Shown: piece after piece, positions 24,614 through 37,400 of the stretch | Layout: each line of letters begins with the position of its first letter | How positions within the stretch are numbered: the stretch's first letter is position 1 | From: Vicia villosa | Taxonomy: Eukaryota > Streptophyta > Magnoliopsida > Fabales > Fabaceae | Assembly: GCF_029867415.1 (NCBI RefSeq) | Contig: NC_081183.1 | Coordinates: 16,240,404-16,304,403 of the forward strand | Length of the DNA: 64,000 nucleotides | Direction of reading: 5' to 3' | Translations under genes and position numbers: made by a program | Notes under the pieces: generated by a model | Seen by the model: the letters and a program-made list of their open reading frames with translations, nothing else | Told to the model about the DNA's origin: nothing | The model's database searches: none

Positions 24614-25593
24614 GAATGCACAGAAGGAGATAGAAGACACTTGAGGTGTCAGGCAAGGTTTGAATTCCTGGAAAGGTTGTATGCATAGCAACTGATAGCG
24701 CCAGAGCACGCCGATGGTAATGATAAATAGGTTATCTAGCATAGAGCATATGCATTGAAAGCATACATGTTATACTTGGTTGGCACATCCATATGTGTGG
24801 ACAAGTGTGCCTATTACGTGGATGTGGTTTACCCCAGATACTTCGCTTACTTGGAGTGAGTTCATGAGTATAATTGGGGGTCGCTTGCTTGGTCTACATG
24901 TAGTTCAAGTTATATGAAGGTTGTATCTAGAATACCAAATAGATGGCAGCTAGTTGCACATTGTTGACGGTACTATATTTGCATATTTTAGTGTTTATGT
25001 ACCATTTTCATAACATTTGTCATATGCCTTACTCATAATTCATATGTACCATTTTCAGACATGGATCCTTTAGCACTTCCAACGCATATTTGGTTGGTCA
25101 TATGTTGATACCTACATGTGGATATGCTATGTGCTTGTGCATTCGTCCCGCTCAAAGAAAATTTGGCAATCGAGCCCTTCAGAGTGTATCTTGACCGCAT
25201 AGTAGCATATGAAATACACTTCTAGGCGCATGAATATCATCGTCAAACACGTCCCTTGAATGACACTGCCTTCTACTTTGGATAACATTGCCTTCTACTA
25301 TGGATGATTGGATTATGGGTCACGTCTGGTGCATCCACATCTGTCTGAGCATGTCATGCGTCAGTTCTGCTCCTTCTGCTTGCAAGGCCCCATAGAGATG
25401 TAAATGCCATGTATGATGATTTCTTTAATCATCTGATATCGGCTTAGGCATGAGATACCGTATCTCCTAGCGACTAGAGTTGTGTATACGGCTACGTCTA
25501 GTGGTATTTTAAAGTGTCACATCCTTAAATGACATTGGAAGCTTCCAAAAATCCACCTTGATCATCTCATCATGAGATATTTGATGAGAAGTA
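24614..25593 (+). pseudogene. Decayed PMD gene, 3' part
   Basis: Directly continues the PMD pseudogene cut at 12286; removing the retrotransposon and one TSD copy joins ...GANPS to AKECTEGDRRH. Recognisable segments include RCQARFEFLERLYA, a WRP-like YLHVDMLCACAF stretch, and ENLAIEPFRVYLDRIVAYE, all separated by stops and frameshifts. The homology fades out before the second LTR at 25594. Confidence 0.65.
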
Positions 25594-25673
25594 TGAAGGG
25601 TAGGAAAACACTTAGAAAGGGGGGTTTTGAATAAGTGGTTTCTTTTTTGTTCACAACAACACACAAAACACGG

Positions 25674-25769
25674 GTATTTTTATCTTGGTTCGTTTGTAAC
25701 TCAAACTACTCCAGTCCACCCGTATTTTTATCTTGGTTCGTTTGTAACTCAAACTACTCCAGTCCACCC
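25674..25769. repeat. 48-bp tandem duplication in the LTR
   Basis: Two adjacent copies of a unit beginning gtatttttatcttggttcg and ending agtccaccc. The solo LTR at 6481-7626 has a single divergent copy of this stretch (tggactggagtag in opposite orientation). Confidence 0.85.
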
Positions 25770-25868
25770 GCCAAGGTGATTTCGCCTCTCTCAATCGAGG
25801 ACTTAATTCACTATAATCAAAACTGATTACAAATACACAACCAATTGTCGTGACTAACAATAGAATGC

Positions 25869-26030
25869 ACAAACCAACTGCTTGTGACTAACAACCTTGC
25901 ACAAACCAACTGCTTGTGACTAACTACCTTGCACAAACCAACTGCTTGTGACTAACTACCTTGCACAAAACAACTGCTTGTGACTAACTACCTTGCACGA
26001 ATCAACTGCTTGTGACTAACTACCTCTAAG
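25869..26030. repeat. 32-bp tandem repeat, about five copies
   Basis: Units of the form ttgcacaaaccaactgcttg followed by tgactaactacc, with point changes among copies. It lies inside the minus-strand LTR. Confidence 0.85.
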
Positions 26031-26323
26031 ACTAAACTAGTCTTAGCTCTCTTGAGAAATCTGACCCAACCGGTCTCTCAAGTAACTATTACAAGTTTAC
26101 AACAGTGTTTTTAAATTGCTTCTGAAAAGCTTTAATCACAATCGTGATATTTCACTAAGTTTTTAGAACAATAGATATGAACTCAGAATAGTAAAGATAA
26201 TGTTCTTCAGCGTAAGAGTTCTTTGTTTGTGTATGAGCAAGTGTTCTTTCCTCTTTGTATGTAAGCTTTATATGCTCTTTGTTTTTCTTTTGTGTATCAG
26301 CTCACACCTTACTTTTCAGAGAT

Positions 26324-26622
<299 letters not shown>

Positions 26623-26776
26623 CTACACGAATATGTTTGTTATCTTGATCTTTGGAGAGAGCATTAAATGCTTGTGTGTTTTGCTTTTTGTTTTGTTTCT
26701 CCAATGAGCTGCATGTGCGTTGCTTCTTTAATCAACCTTGATAGTTGCTCCAGTTGAGTGTTTCAGCCGTTTTGCT

Positions 26777-27674
26777 TAGGGGTGTTCGCGGTGCGGTTTG
26801 GGCGGTTTTGACGGAAAAAATCATCCGAACCGCAAGAGAAAAAATCGTGCGGTTTGGTTTGGTTCGGTTGACTTTTAAAAAAGATCCGAACCAAACCAAA
26901 CCAAACTAATGCGGTTTGGTTCGGTTCGGTTGGTTCGGTTTTTTACAAATATTTTATTGAACCATACATATACATATAGATGACAACATAACTTTGTATT
27001 TAGACATTCATACGCTATCAAATAATAATAAAACTCGTCATATTTTAACAACAACTTTATATTTAATATGTAAAAATTAAATTAGACAAAAGTGGAATAA
27101 TAAACATAAAAATAATAGTATAAAACAATATAAAAATTATTAGAATGAAACAAAAAATAGAAGAGACGAGAGATTAGTGAAGGTGAAAAAGAAAAAACAA
27201 AAGAGTTGAGAGACTAGAGAAGAAGATATGCGATAAAAACGAAACTGAAATAGGGAAGATTTGCATAAAAATGAGAAGGTGAAAAAGAAAGAGTATATGA
27301 AAGTAGATATTATAGAAAAAGAGGGAAGATGTATGTGGCAAAGAAAACGCGATAATGCTATTAGAGATTTGAGAAGATCGGGACTAAAATCATGTGTAAG
27401 GATGAGAAAATTATTCTTAATCATAAGGTTAAGGTATAATAGATTTAAGTTTGGGTTAGATGTGAGTTAAGTAAAAGTTAGGTTGGAACATAATGCGGTT
27501 TGATTCGGTTTGGTTCGGTTTACAAAATACAAACCGCAAACCGAACCGAACCGTGCGGTTTTGTTAAAAGATGACCCAAACTAGTCTGAACCAAATGCGG
27601 TTTTTTGCGGTTTCGGTTTGGTTTGGTTTGGTTTGCGGTTTTCTATTGGGTTGGTTTGGTTTTGAGCACCCCTA
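26777..27674. mobile_element. hAT-type MITE with gcggtttggttcggtt arms, copy A
   Basis: Left terminus TAGGGGTGTTCGCGG, right terminus GAGCACCCCTA, exact 8-bp TSD gttttgct (26769-26776 and 27675-27682). About 150 bp at each end consists of repeated cggtttggttcggtt in inverted orientation, with an AT/purine-rich middle that has no credible ORF. Copy B lies at 52854-53731. Confidence 0.92.
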
Positions 27675-27987
27675 GTTTTGCTAATCATTATGTTTTTAAC
27701 GGCATCTTATCTTGATTCAGATTTCATAACTTGAATATAATTTCTATTTGAATATGTCGGCATTGGTTGGTGCGTTTTAGAAGTTGCTTCATTAGAACTA
27801 CAGTGGCTTTTCCTTTTCTGCATTTGTTCAGCTTTACATAAGATTCATGTTCTGATGGCACTTGCATTGGAACATCTTCTGAAATGAAAAACATATAATT
27901 AGAGTATCATATTTACTTATACAAAATTTATTTAATTGTTATCATCAAAACACTAAGATAAGATTAGAACCAAACTATGTTCTAACA

Positions 27988-29000
27988 AATCCTTCTTTCT
28001 CTTAAGTCATAAGATAAGAAATAGTCACCTGCTGCCTTCTTTCATGGTTGACAACCTTTCATGCTTAATTTTTTTTTCTTTTATAAGATAAGAAAAGTGT
28101 TTATAAGAAATAGTGTGAACATATTCCATATGCTTAATTCCATCTTCACATAGTGTGAAAAGAACAAAGTTGAACTTAAGATGCTCTCCTTAGTTCATTT
28201 CCAATTTCTATCTATTTTATTATTAGCACAAACGGCAACATCCAAGCACACCCAAAATAGAAAAATGTTTATTGATTATGTGTTACGTTTTTAATAAATA
28301 TATTTGTGACTCAACACATGTACTTCTGTGGTGTATAGTTTGAATATCATTTAGCGTAACGGTTTGTGTCATACGCAAGACATATATAGACAATTTAAAT
28401 TTGAATATTTTTTTCTAGAACATGTAAAACTTTTGTATTAAAAAATAATCATGTAAAAATGTTGGTGTGAAATTTTGTTTACTGCGAACCAATTATACTT
28501 TTAAAACATTTTTTTTAATGATCTTTTCCTTTAAATTGGTGTCATCTTTGAAAGCAAATCAGTGTCGTTGTTGAGAGTATGCAAAACAGATTACTGTATA
28601 TGATTTAAAATTTAACACAGTTAAATTATAATTAATTAAGATTCACAAAATATGTCATTGATAAATGAATTTTTTATTTACTTTTAAGATTAAATTGTGG
28701 TTAACCTAGTCTTTGAAATCTTGATACGCCAATCTAAAATTAAATAGCATGCATCTATCATTTTCATGTGTAGGTGATCCAATAAGATTACACTAGTCTT
28801 GAAGGCATGAAACACCACTTTTCTACTGTCATAAGAGATTCCATGATGCAACCGTTATTTTCAAATGATAATTGCATGTTTTTCCAAGTCCATGCAACAA
28901 CTATAAATAGTTGAAGCCTTTTCTCATTTTTCCACAAACCAAATAACCAATCTTGCATTCCATTTTATCTTTGTATTCTCTCAAACTTCATCTCAATCCA
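27988..29000 (+). promoter_or_regulatory. Upstream region and putative promoter of nicotianamine synthase
   Basis: No other gene is seen. A TATA box CTATAAATAG lies at 28901-28910, 91 bp before the chosen ATG. CATGC cores occur near 28749 (gcatgcatc) and 28890 (ccatgcaac). CATGC is the core bound by the iron-response factor IDEF1 in grasses; whether it matters in this plant is unknown. Confidence 0.45.
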
Positions 29001-29855
29001 ATGGGTTCATTCCAAACCTTCAACTTTGAAACTCAAATTCCCCAAGAGCTCTTGATATCTCAAATCATGCAAATTCATGCAACAATCTCAAAGCTAGAAT
29101 CTCTTAGACCATCAAAACAAGTCAACACCCTTTTGACTCACTTAGTCAAACTTTGCACCCTCCCTTCATCCATTGACATTGAAGCCTTACCACAAGAGGT
29201 TAAGAAAATGCGTGAGAGCCTAATTCCCATTTGTGGCAAAGCCGAAGGACTTCTAGAGCTCGAATTCTCAACTTTCATTAGTCTCACTCCAAATCCAATG
29301 AAAAACCTAACACTTTTTCCTTACTACGGAAACTATGTTAAACTAGCGAACTACGAGTACAAAATTCTCGAACAAAACGGGGTCACAAACGCGAAAAAAA
29401 TAGCTTTCATCGGTTCCGGTCCAATGCCGCTAAGTTCAATCATATTAGCAACTCATCACATGGAATCAACACAATTTGATAACTTTGATATTGATGAGAA
29501 GGCTAATGAGGTTGCTAGCAAGATTGTGGATTCGGATAAAGCGCTTGAGAAGAGGATGAAGTTTGTGACACAAGATGTTATGGAAGTTAAAGAGAGGTTG
29601 GGAGAATATGATTGCATATTTTTGGCAGCGCTTGTTGGAATAAGTAGAAGTGAAAAAGTGAAGATTTTGGGACATATAAGAAAGCATATGAAAGAAGGTG
29701 GTGTTTTGGTTGTGAGAAGTGCAAAAGGGAGTAGAGGTTTTTTGTACCCTATTGTTGAAGAAGATGATATGGTGAATTTTGAAGTGCTTACTATCTTCCA
29801 TCCAACAGATGATGTGATTAACTCGGTTATTCTTCTTCGTAAGCCTTATGCTTGA
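29001..29855 (+). CDS. NAS: Nicotianamine synthase
   Basis: Nicotianamine synthase joins three S-adenosylmethionine molecules into nicotianamine, a chelator that moves iron, copper and zinc in plants and buffers them in the cytosol. The ORF is intronless, as is usual for NAS genes. The ATG at 29001 (MGSFQTFNFE) gives 284 aa, slightly shorter than the usual 300-320. The frame is open upstream but has no earlier ATG, and the TATA at 28901 fits this start. The whole protein matches the family: ALPQEVKKMRESLIPICGKA, FSTFISLTPNPMKNLTLFPY, the SAM-binding IAFIGSGPMPLSS (about 134-146), then FDNFDIDEKAN, YDCIFLAALVG and GGVLVVRSAKGSRGFLYPIV. No frameshift or stop is seen, so it is probably functional. 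NAS identity is near certain; which paralogue it is cannot be told. Confidence 0.96.
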   Translation: MGSFQTFNFETQIPQELLISQIMQIHATISKLESLRPSKQVNTLLTHLVKLCTLPSSIDIEALPQEVKKMRESLIPICGKAEGLLELEFSTFISLTPNPMKNLTLFPYYGNYVKLANYEYKILEQNGVTNAKKIAFIGSGPMPLSSIILATHHMESTQFDNFDIDEKANEVASKIVDSDKALEKRMKFVTQDVMEVKERLGEYDCIFLAALVGISRSEKVKILGHIRKHMKEGGVLVVRSAKGSRGFLYPIVEEDDMVNFEVLTIFHPTDDVINSVILLRKPYA

Positions 29856-31466
29856 TTAATTGGTCTTAATTATCAAATAAGTTGGATTTTTATTATTATA
29901 TAGTTTATGTTCAAATTAAAATGTGGGTTGTTATGTACTATAGTGCTTGCGTCGTTTGTTTTGCTTGATAAGATGGTTGAAAGTTATGTATTGTATTTCT
30001 TAATAAGATAATAAATGAGTGTTTTCGTATTCTCGAGAGGCATATATCGGAGGAAATTTCAAAAACTTACTTGGCAAAATAAGAAATAAAGAAAACAAAG
30101 TAACCTAAAACATTAAAACTTTATGTAGAGCAAGTTTATCAATTGTAGAATTAATTCTTCGTCCATTCTATATTTTTTGCGTCAAGGGCAAAATAAGAAA
30201 TAAAGAAAACAAAGTAACCTAAAACATTAAAACTTTATGTAGAGCAAGTTTATCAATTGTAGAATTAATTCTTCGTCCATTCTATATTTTTTGCGTCAAG
30301 GGCTATGTTTGATATAGAGAAGAAAGTTAGAAGGGAGAGAAAGAGAAAAAAAATGGAGAAAGATGTGAAAATTATTAGACTTTAGTTTACTTTACAAAAA
30401 CATTTTGTAGTTATATCTTTTTAATTGTGTTAATTTTATTGGTTAACAAGATACTAATCTTTTAGAATGTTGTTTCAGTTATTTTTCAACATGGATCAAA
30501 TTATTTCAATGAAACCATTGTGAAAAATAATTTAAACCATACAACTTCTTTCTTACTTAAAAATAATTGAGCAAGACTAACTGATCTTTTTCAAAAGGCG
30601 TGAAGTCTAAATACTATTTATTTAGTATTAAAATCATTTGTAAACAAAATGCAAGAATAAACAGCTGTGACATGCAGGACTTCAAATTTAATCTCCTTTT
30701 CGCTGAATCATGAGGTAGATTAATAATGAACGGTTGAGATTTTCCCCTAGCCATGCTCGTTTTCATGCTTAGTAAGAACAGGTTGTGTTTTATTTCCGAA
30801 TTGAGTGATAAATCCTTCAAATATCATCATAACGTCCCACTGTCATGGGGCTAATGATTTTTTCAATTTATAACAAGTACAATCATAAAATTGGCAGAAT
30901 ATATCCACAAGCCATATACAGCCTCATCTAAGATGCAAAATTTGTTGAGCAACATTATAGAAAAATATGATTTTGCTCCAATACAAGACTAAAACAGATT
31001 GTACAAAATGAATAGAATTCCGCATACTCTCCTCAAAAATTCAATAAAACTTCGTAGCCTCCAGGGAGAAAGAGAACATATGGCAAGACATGATATCTGA
31101 ACTTCTACATTAAATATGCATGGATCACCTAAGAAATTCTTTACAAAGCCACTGTGAGGAAAACTTGAATGATTGTCTCCACATCTGCCACAATCGCCAT
31201 CAGTATCTTAAAGAGTCAGTATGTGACAAACCCAAACTGAGCATCCCAATATGGTTAACATCATTCCCATGATAATTAGTAATACAGTATACACACCACA
31301 CCAGGTCTCACTAGCAACACAGATCAACATGCTGCAACATTTTGGGGGGAAAACACAAACTATCAATGACTTTTAATTTGCATTTATCACTGTCGGAACT
31401 CTAAAGGCTTCAAAAATGGTAAAATCAGTAGAATAAAATTATAGATCACCACATACCGTGTTATGA
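29856..31466. other. Intergenic region between NAS and the ubiquitin protease
   Basis: It holds a perfect 114-bp tandem duplication (30073-30300) and the dispersed repeat shared with 4620-4795 (about 30430-30605). From about 30850 to 31466 it is probably the 3' untranslated/flanking part of the minus-strand ubiquitin protease. No ORF with recognisable homology is seen. Confidence 0.5.
30073..30300. repeat. Perfect 114-bp tandem duplication
   Basis: Two adjacent units, each starting ggcaaaataagaaataaag and running to gcgtcaa, with an exact period of 114 and no differences seen. It lies about 220 bp downstream of the NAS stop. Confidence 0.92.
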
Positions 31467-34400
31467 TCAAGGTCCTTCAACATGTACTTTTTCTTGGCTA
31501 AATGATTGGAGACGTGCAATTAGCTCCTTTCTAAGTGACTCAGGAATCTGTGATGTGAAAACACTCCGGGCATCTTGTATTAACTTCCTGCAAGGCATGT
31601 AGAGCATATCCAAGTCAAGAATTATCACAAAAGACAGTGAAATCTCATTTAACATAGTTCAAATACTAAGAAATGGGAAAGGAAATTTTCAGTGCATATT
31701 TAAAAAAATTTAAAGTACCAAAGCACCCAAATAAGAACACTTTAAGATTGTACCCCAAAAAAGAACACTTTAAGAAACACTCATTATATTTAAACTGGGA
31801 TTTCAGCAACCCTTGGTTTCGTCATTCATTTTGAACATAGAATATAACAACCACCACTCTTACAAGCTAAAGGTATTAACTTCTGGAAGAAAAAAGAAGC
31901 TCTAACAAAAAAAATATTTCAAGGCAATAGCAAACAGCCTAAAATTCCTCAGTTGTACAATATACCTCCACGAGTCCTTAAACTAATGCAACTCTGCCGG
32001 TGCAGAGGAACATAGTTGGTCTCGAGACAAGAAAAAATAACAGGATTATTTTGAAAATTCAACAATCAACATAAACTCAATCGAATCACCGCGACATTGA
32101 TCAACAATACAATGATTTATGTCGTAAATCTCAGATAGCAGCAGATAGCGTCGGACCCGAAAAATGCTAAAGTGGTAGGAGGATACCCGCTATTGCAAAC
32201 TAAACATAAATCCTAATAAAATAGAGTTAGACTGTTTGAGTATTAGAAGGTAAAATTGGGTTTTCCCTTCAGTTGTAACTGGATTTGATTCAGTTAAAAA
32301 GTTAGTTGCAAAGATGGCAACTGTTTTCATTTATAGAGCAAACAGTTGACCTACTATAGCAGGTAAGATTTATTCAAGCTGACAGTTATCAGTCTTGATG
32401 GTTCCAACTAACTAGCATACATTCAAAATTGTGGCAGTTACATTTTTATAATTTGTCAATAATGTAATTTTTTTTAGGAATAAATAGAGACAGGGAAGTG
32501 GTTATTGGATAGCTATTGAATGATAATGGAAAGGAGAGACCATGCTCTCTAATTCTTGGAAGAAAATTATATGGTAACCAGAGACCAATCTGTTCTTCGT
32601 GTCTCAATGTCAGTTTTTGGTGTGATATACGCTGTAATTACACTGGTCCTCTGTTTTAATGCAGAATTCCTGAATTCAATAATAGTCATTGTTGTTGTTT
32701 TTTCCTAAATCTATATCCATATAAATACCAATTCTATCAACTGGTAACAGAGCACTACAATCCCCCGGGAAATTGACTGTTTTAACAAGAATATTGGAAT
32801 AACGCAGTGAGGCTTTAGAATGTGGATTTGAAGGGTTGCTTGTTGAGCAGCAAACTCTGGAACAGAATATGCAAGAACACATTAAGTGCTTGGAAACACA
32901 ATGATAGTTACAAGCCTTGGCTGAAACAGTAAGTGGAATTTTAAATGTGGAAAAAGAGCACACGGAGCACTTGGAAACGTGAGGACAGTTACATATACAA
33001 AACATAGTGCATAGAATTTGTATGCATAAATCTAAACTGTAGAGGAAGTGTATCACAAAGGGCATAACAATATTGGGCGTCAATTTCATTTCAGAAACGT
33101 AGCGAAAGGTGTAGGAAATTGAAAATTTCAGACATTGATGCCACTTGGGAACCGGTTGCTACTATCATAGAAACATGTTTAGGAAGCAATAACATATAAC
33201 ACAAACAATAAATAGAACCTAGGATAGGAGAAGAGATTCACAAGTATCAAAAAAACTAAGGGATAATATCCTAAACTTCATAAGCTCATACTGAGAACAA
33301 ACAGTAGAGCAAGAACCATTGTACAGAGAGGACAAAACAGGGACTCGGAACAGAGTAATTAATAGAGGTGGGACTCAAAACAGAGTAATTAATAGAGGCT
33401 TAGAAACAGAAGAATAGAATAGTGACTCAGTGCATACTACATAGAATAATAAACGGATATGGCGGCACAACCCAAAATATGCCAGTTTTTTTATCAAAAG
33501 CAGTAAATACTTGAGGCAAACAAGTTTAACAATGACAAGGTCCCAAACACATCTTAAAAGTGGGACCCAGAGCTGGATGTCCCTTAACAAAACTGAATGG
33601 GCAAACAAATTGAACAGGACTAAGACAGCGAGAACTAGGACTAAATTCCAAGTCAAGCACCGGAGAAGCCGACAGACGCGATAAACGGTAGTGCCGTGCT
33701 TGAGCGTGTGGATCTGTTTTTGGAGTAGAAAATTGAGATTGTGTAAATTGGGAGATTCGAACACGATAGAGGTGGTTGTGACAGAAAACGCGTCCCAAAA
33801 AAGTTTGCGGTGACAGCTACTGGAAGTGGAAAAAGATGGAAAAGCAACAAAATATTACAACTTTTTCCACAAACGTCTAATCACATTTCACCGTCCTACT
33901 ACATCATACTAATATTATCTCAACACTTATTTACACTATGGCAAGACGGTGAAATATTACACTGCTGTTGCATAATGATTAAACTCTAGATTAAATTCAT
34001 TCTCGTGCAAACTTTAAAAGTAATAGTGAAAATGGTTTTTTTTTTAATTTCACGGATTTGTGCTACAGCCATGTTAATGTGAAATATCAATATTCAACAG
34101 TCCAATGCATAAAGCAAAATGGAATATGATCAAACTTACCTTTTAACATCACTCTTTAAATTCTCTGCTTCTTTTTCATGCAACCTTTTTCTCATACTCA
34201 TATACTCATCAACCTTATCTGCCCAGCCACTTGACCTCAAAACTGACTTTGCTTCTTTCCCAAGACTGGTTTTGAAAATAAAGTATCAGTATCAGGCATA
34301 TAATGGCTTTATTAGTGTGAAGGTATTGAACAGAGTGTCAAAAGAAATAGGCGAGCAAGTGTATAAAGGCATGAAAAAGACAGCAACTAGCAAGAGGAGT

Positions 34401-37400
34401 TAAGTACGGAATGATTTAACAAGAGATATCCAGAGAAAAATATAACTTTAGCATATTTTAGCATGTGAAATACTGAATAGAGAGACAAGGAAATGAAGAG
34501 ATAAATCATGAAAAAATAGGTTATTCAGTCTTCAGAGCACCCACTAATTATTACTGATCCAAAATATTTCCTTGAATTTGAAGGGCTAGGTGGACTGTAT
34601 ACCAATTACCAGATGGCATTCCTTACCCGGCAATAAGGCTATCCAGACAATAACTAATACCAAAGCCTTAATGAAATTTAGATTCAAAGAAAAAAAATGT
34701 CAAACACTAGCTAACTTAAACAGTCTGAACTGAACCACCAAATTCTAAACGTGTGTATGAAACACTGTCAAAAGTATAAGAGGGTGCATTTCAATTTTCA
34801 ATATATATCAGAAAACATAAAATATAGTTAGGCATTAATTGAAGATTCAAGTTTTCATTTAAACCCATAATAAAATAAAATTAGAATGGAAAAAATCAAT
34901 AAAAATTTGAGTTAAGGTATATATGATCATACTTGTCTTTCAGTTCTTCAACTCTAGCACGAGACTGATCATCATGTGCAAGCAAATTGCATGGAGCCTC
35001 CTGTACTTTTCTCTTATTCCCTAACATTTTAGATTTGTTGATGACACCGTTACTTTCTCGCTTAATGTTGCCAGGCCCTGTACCTGATATTACTTGGCTT
35101 CTATCGATATCTTCCGGAGGATCTGGTTTTACATAATCGGTATCAACCGTCTGAATACCAGTGTATCCATTTGTTACTGTCGACTCCTTTCTTATCGAGT
35201 TGTTAGCAACATCAACCTTATTTTTGGCAAAGCCATTCATGGTGGGTAATGATGAAGAAGGATCCTTCCTACCATTTTCCAAAGAAACTAATTCTTTTGC
35301 ATGCCCATTTGTTAATAATGGCTGACTACTAGTCATGTCAACTTTCCCATTGACACTTACATGGGCAGGACTTTTTTTGGAAGTGGAACTACCATTAATG
35401 TCAAACTTCACTCGTAAGCCAGAAGGAACTTTACCAATCTTAGATACACTCGGCATATCTTTCCAAGAAGATTGATCAGAATTTGATTTTGCTTTGGCTG
35501 TTTTGAGTTGTACATCAACCTTAGAAGATTCGGATGTCTGACTCCCGTTGGAATGATGGGGCTTTACACCATTAGATGCAATAGAACTACTAACTGATGC
35601 TGGCCTTTGGTTAGTTCGAGAGAAAAAAAGGATATAAACCTTTTCAGACAAAACTTCCTGCAGGGTTGCAAGTGTTACACAAGAATCATCACAGCAATAC
35701 CACCTACCCATTGCATCCTGTGAACAGAGTAGAAAAGTACAACCTTAACCATAAATTAACATATTGACTACATAACTTGCATTTATATAGACTAGAAATC
35801 CACAAACCTTTACATAAGCGTAATAGTGACCAGATTCCTGTGAGTATCCTGAATGCACAATAGTACCGAAGAGCTTATATTCTGGTTGTGGATCCTACAC
35901 AAAAAAAGATTGTTAGAAAGAAAGTGAAACATAATATTCGAATAAGGGAAAAAAGGCAGACTACAAGCTAACAAAAACATACACAGAATCATTGTTAGTC
36001 TTCACCAAGTAATTTATGTTTTTAAACGTTAGAACCGAGGAGGCTAAGGGTCCAATTGATGGAGAGTTGCAGTCCAACTGTGGGTTAAGATTTGGCAAGT
36101 AAACGCTAGAAGGGAAGAAAGGGAATTATGCAATGTGTTAACGAGGTAAGGTTGAGTGTCCATGGTTGGTTACCACGTAAGAGGACCTATCACTCGAAAA
36201 GGGAAACATAGAGAGAGTGTGTCAGGGAGGAATTAATTTGGCATTCTGCTATTCTATTTTCCTTCTGGGTGTAAGGTGGGATGAGGTGCTTGCAACCTTT
36301 GAAAGAACTATGCTTTAGATATCAGAGGGGGACTTTAGTATTTAACCTATTTGGTGAAAATACAGTATTTATCATACTTTTCCTTTTTCATTCTCCAACA
36401 GAGTGATTCATAAATGTATGGTATTGTAGCACCTTTCACATCCCACCTATTAGTTTTAAGTCTCACGCAAGTCCCACTTTTTCAATTAAATACCACCACA
36501 AAGTATCTACTAGTTGTTATTTAAGGGGTACAGTTATTATAACAATAACTACAGTTACAAAAACAACTACAGCAAAAAGGAGATACAAGAAACGGTAAAA
36601 CTAATCATGTATGATTAACCAAACAAATTTAGCTAAAATAAACATAGCAAATTATTGGAAAGCTTCAGAAGAGACATTCGCCCCCCGTGATTTTGGAGAA
36701 TAATTTGGATAAGTGGAATATCAAAATTTGGAGACTACAGAGTGACAAGCTTAAAGAAAGAACCAGACACAGATATCTAGCAAGCATGCCTTAAGAACCT
36801 ATTATTATGTCAAGTGTGCCTCAATGTGCAAAAACTGACACACTATCACAGTAACTAGCTCAAAACAAACACTAAACATACCTGGCTTGCTTTGCACATG
36901 AAGCTAGAAAGCACCAAAACCTCTTCAAATCCAACAGTCTTATCAATCTTGCCACCCAATATGCCCTCAAATCTCTACAATCCAAATTCATCAACACACC
37001 ATCATTACAAAAAATAAAGAACAACAAATACAAACAAACCTAAAACAAAGAACAACAATAAAACCAATGTTATAAAATGGAGGTGATATAGCACTACAGT
37101 GTAGCAAAATTTGAAAAAAAACACTATAGTTTTGCAATACGCTATTATAATAAACCATGTTTCAAATAGTGGCTATTGCGGTGCCATAGGCACTATAGCT
37201 TAAGCAAAATTCGAACAGATTGATATTGTCCCACAATTCGCTATTAAGTACAAAGTATAGTCAAATAAACACTATAGCAGCGGTATAGCACTATAACATA
37301 GCGGAATATGAACAAACAAACAACTATTTTCTAAGAAATCTGAATATAACCAACCAACCAACCAACCTTGAGCTGTATCACAAGTACATTAGGTGCTTGA

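Noticed and set aside
29466..29801. 111-codon ORF antisense to NAS
   Set aside because: Shadow of the strongly conserved NAS frame on the plus strand.
33375..33860. Overlapping minus-strand ORFs in intron 7 of the ubiquitin protease
   Set aside because: No recognisable domain and three frames open at once; probably chance or retroelement relic.
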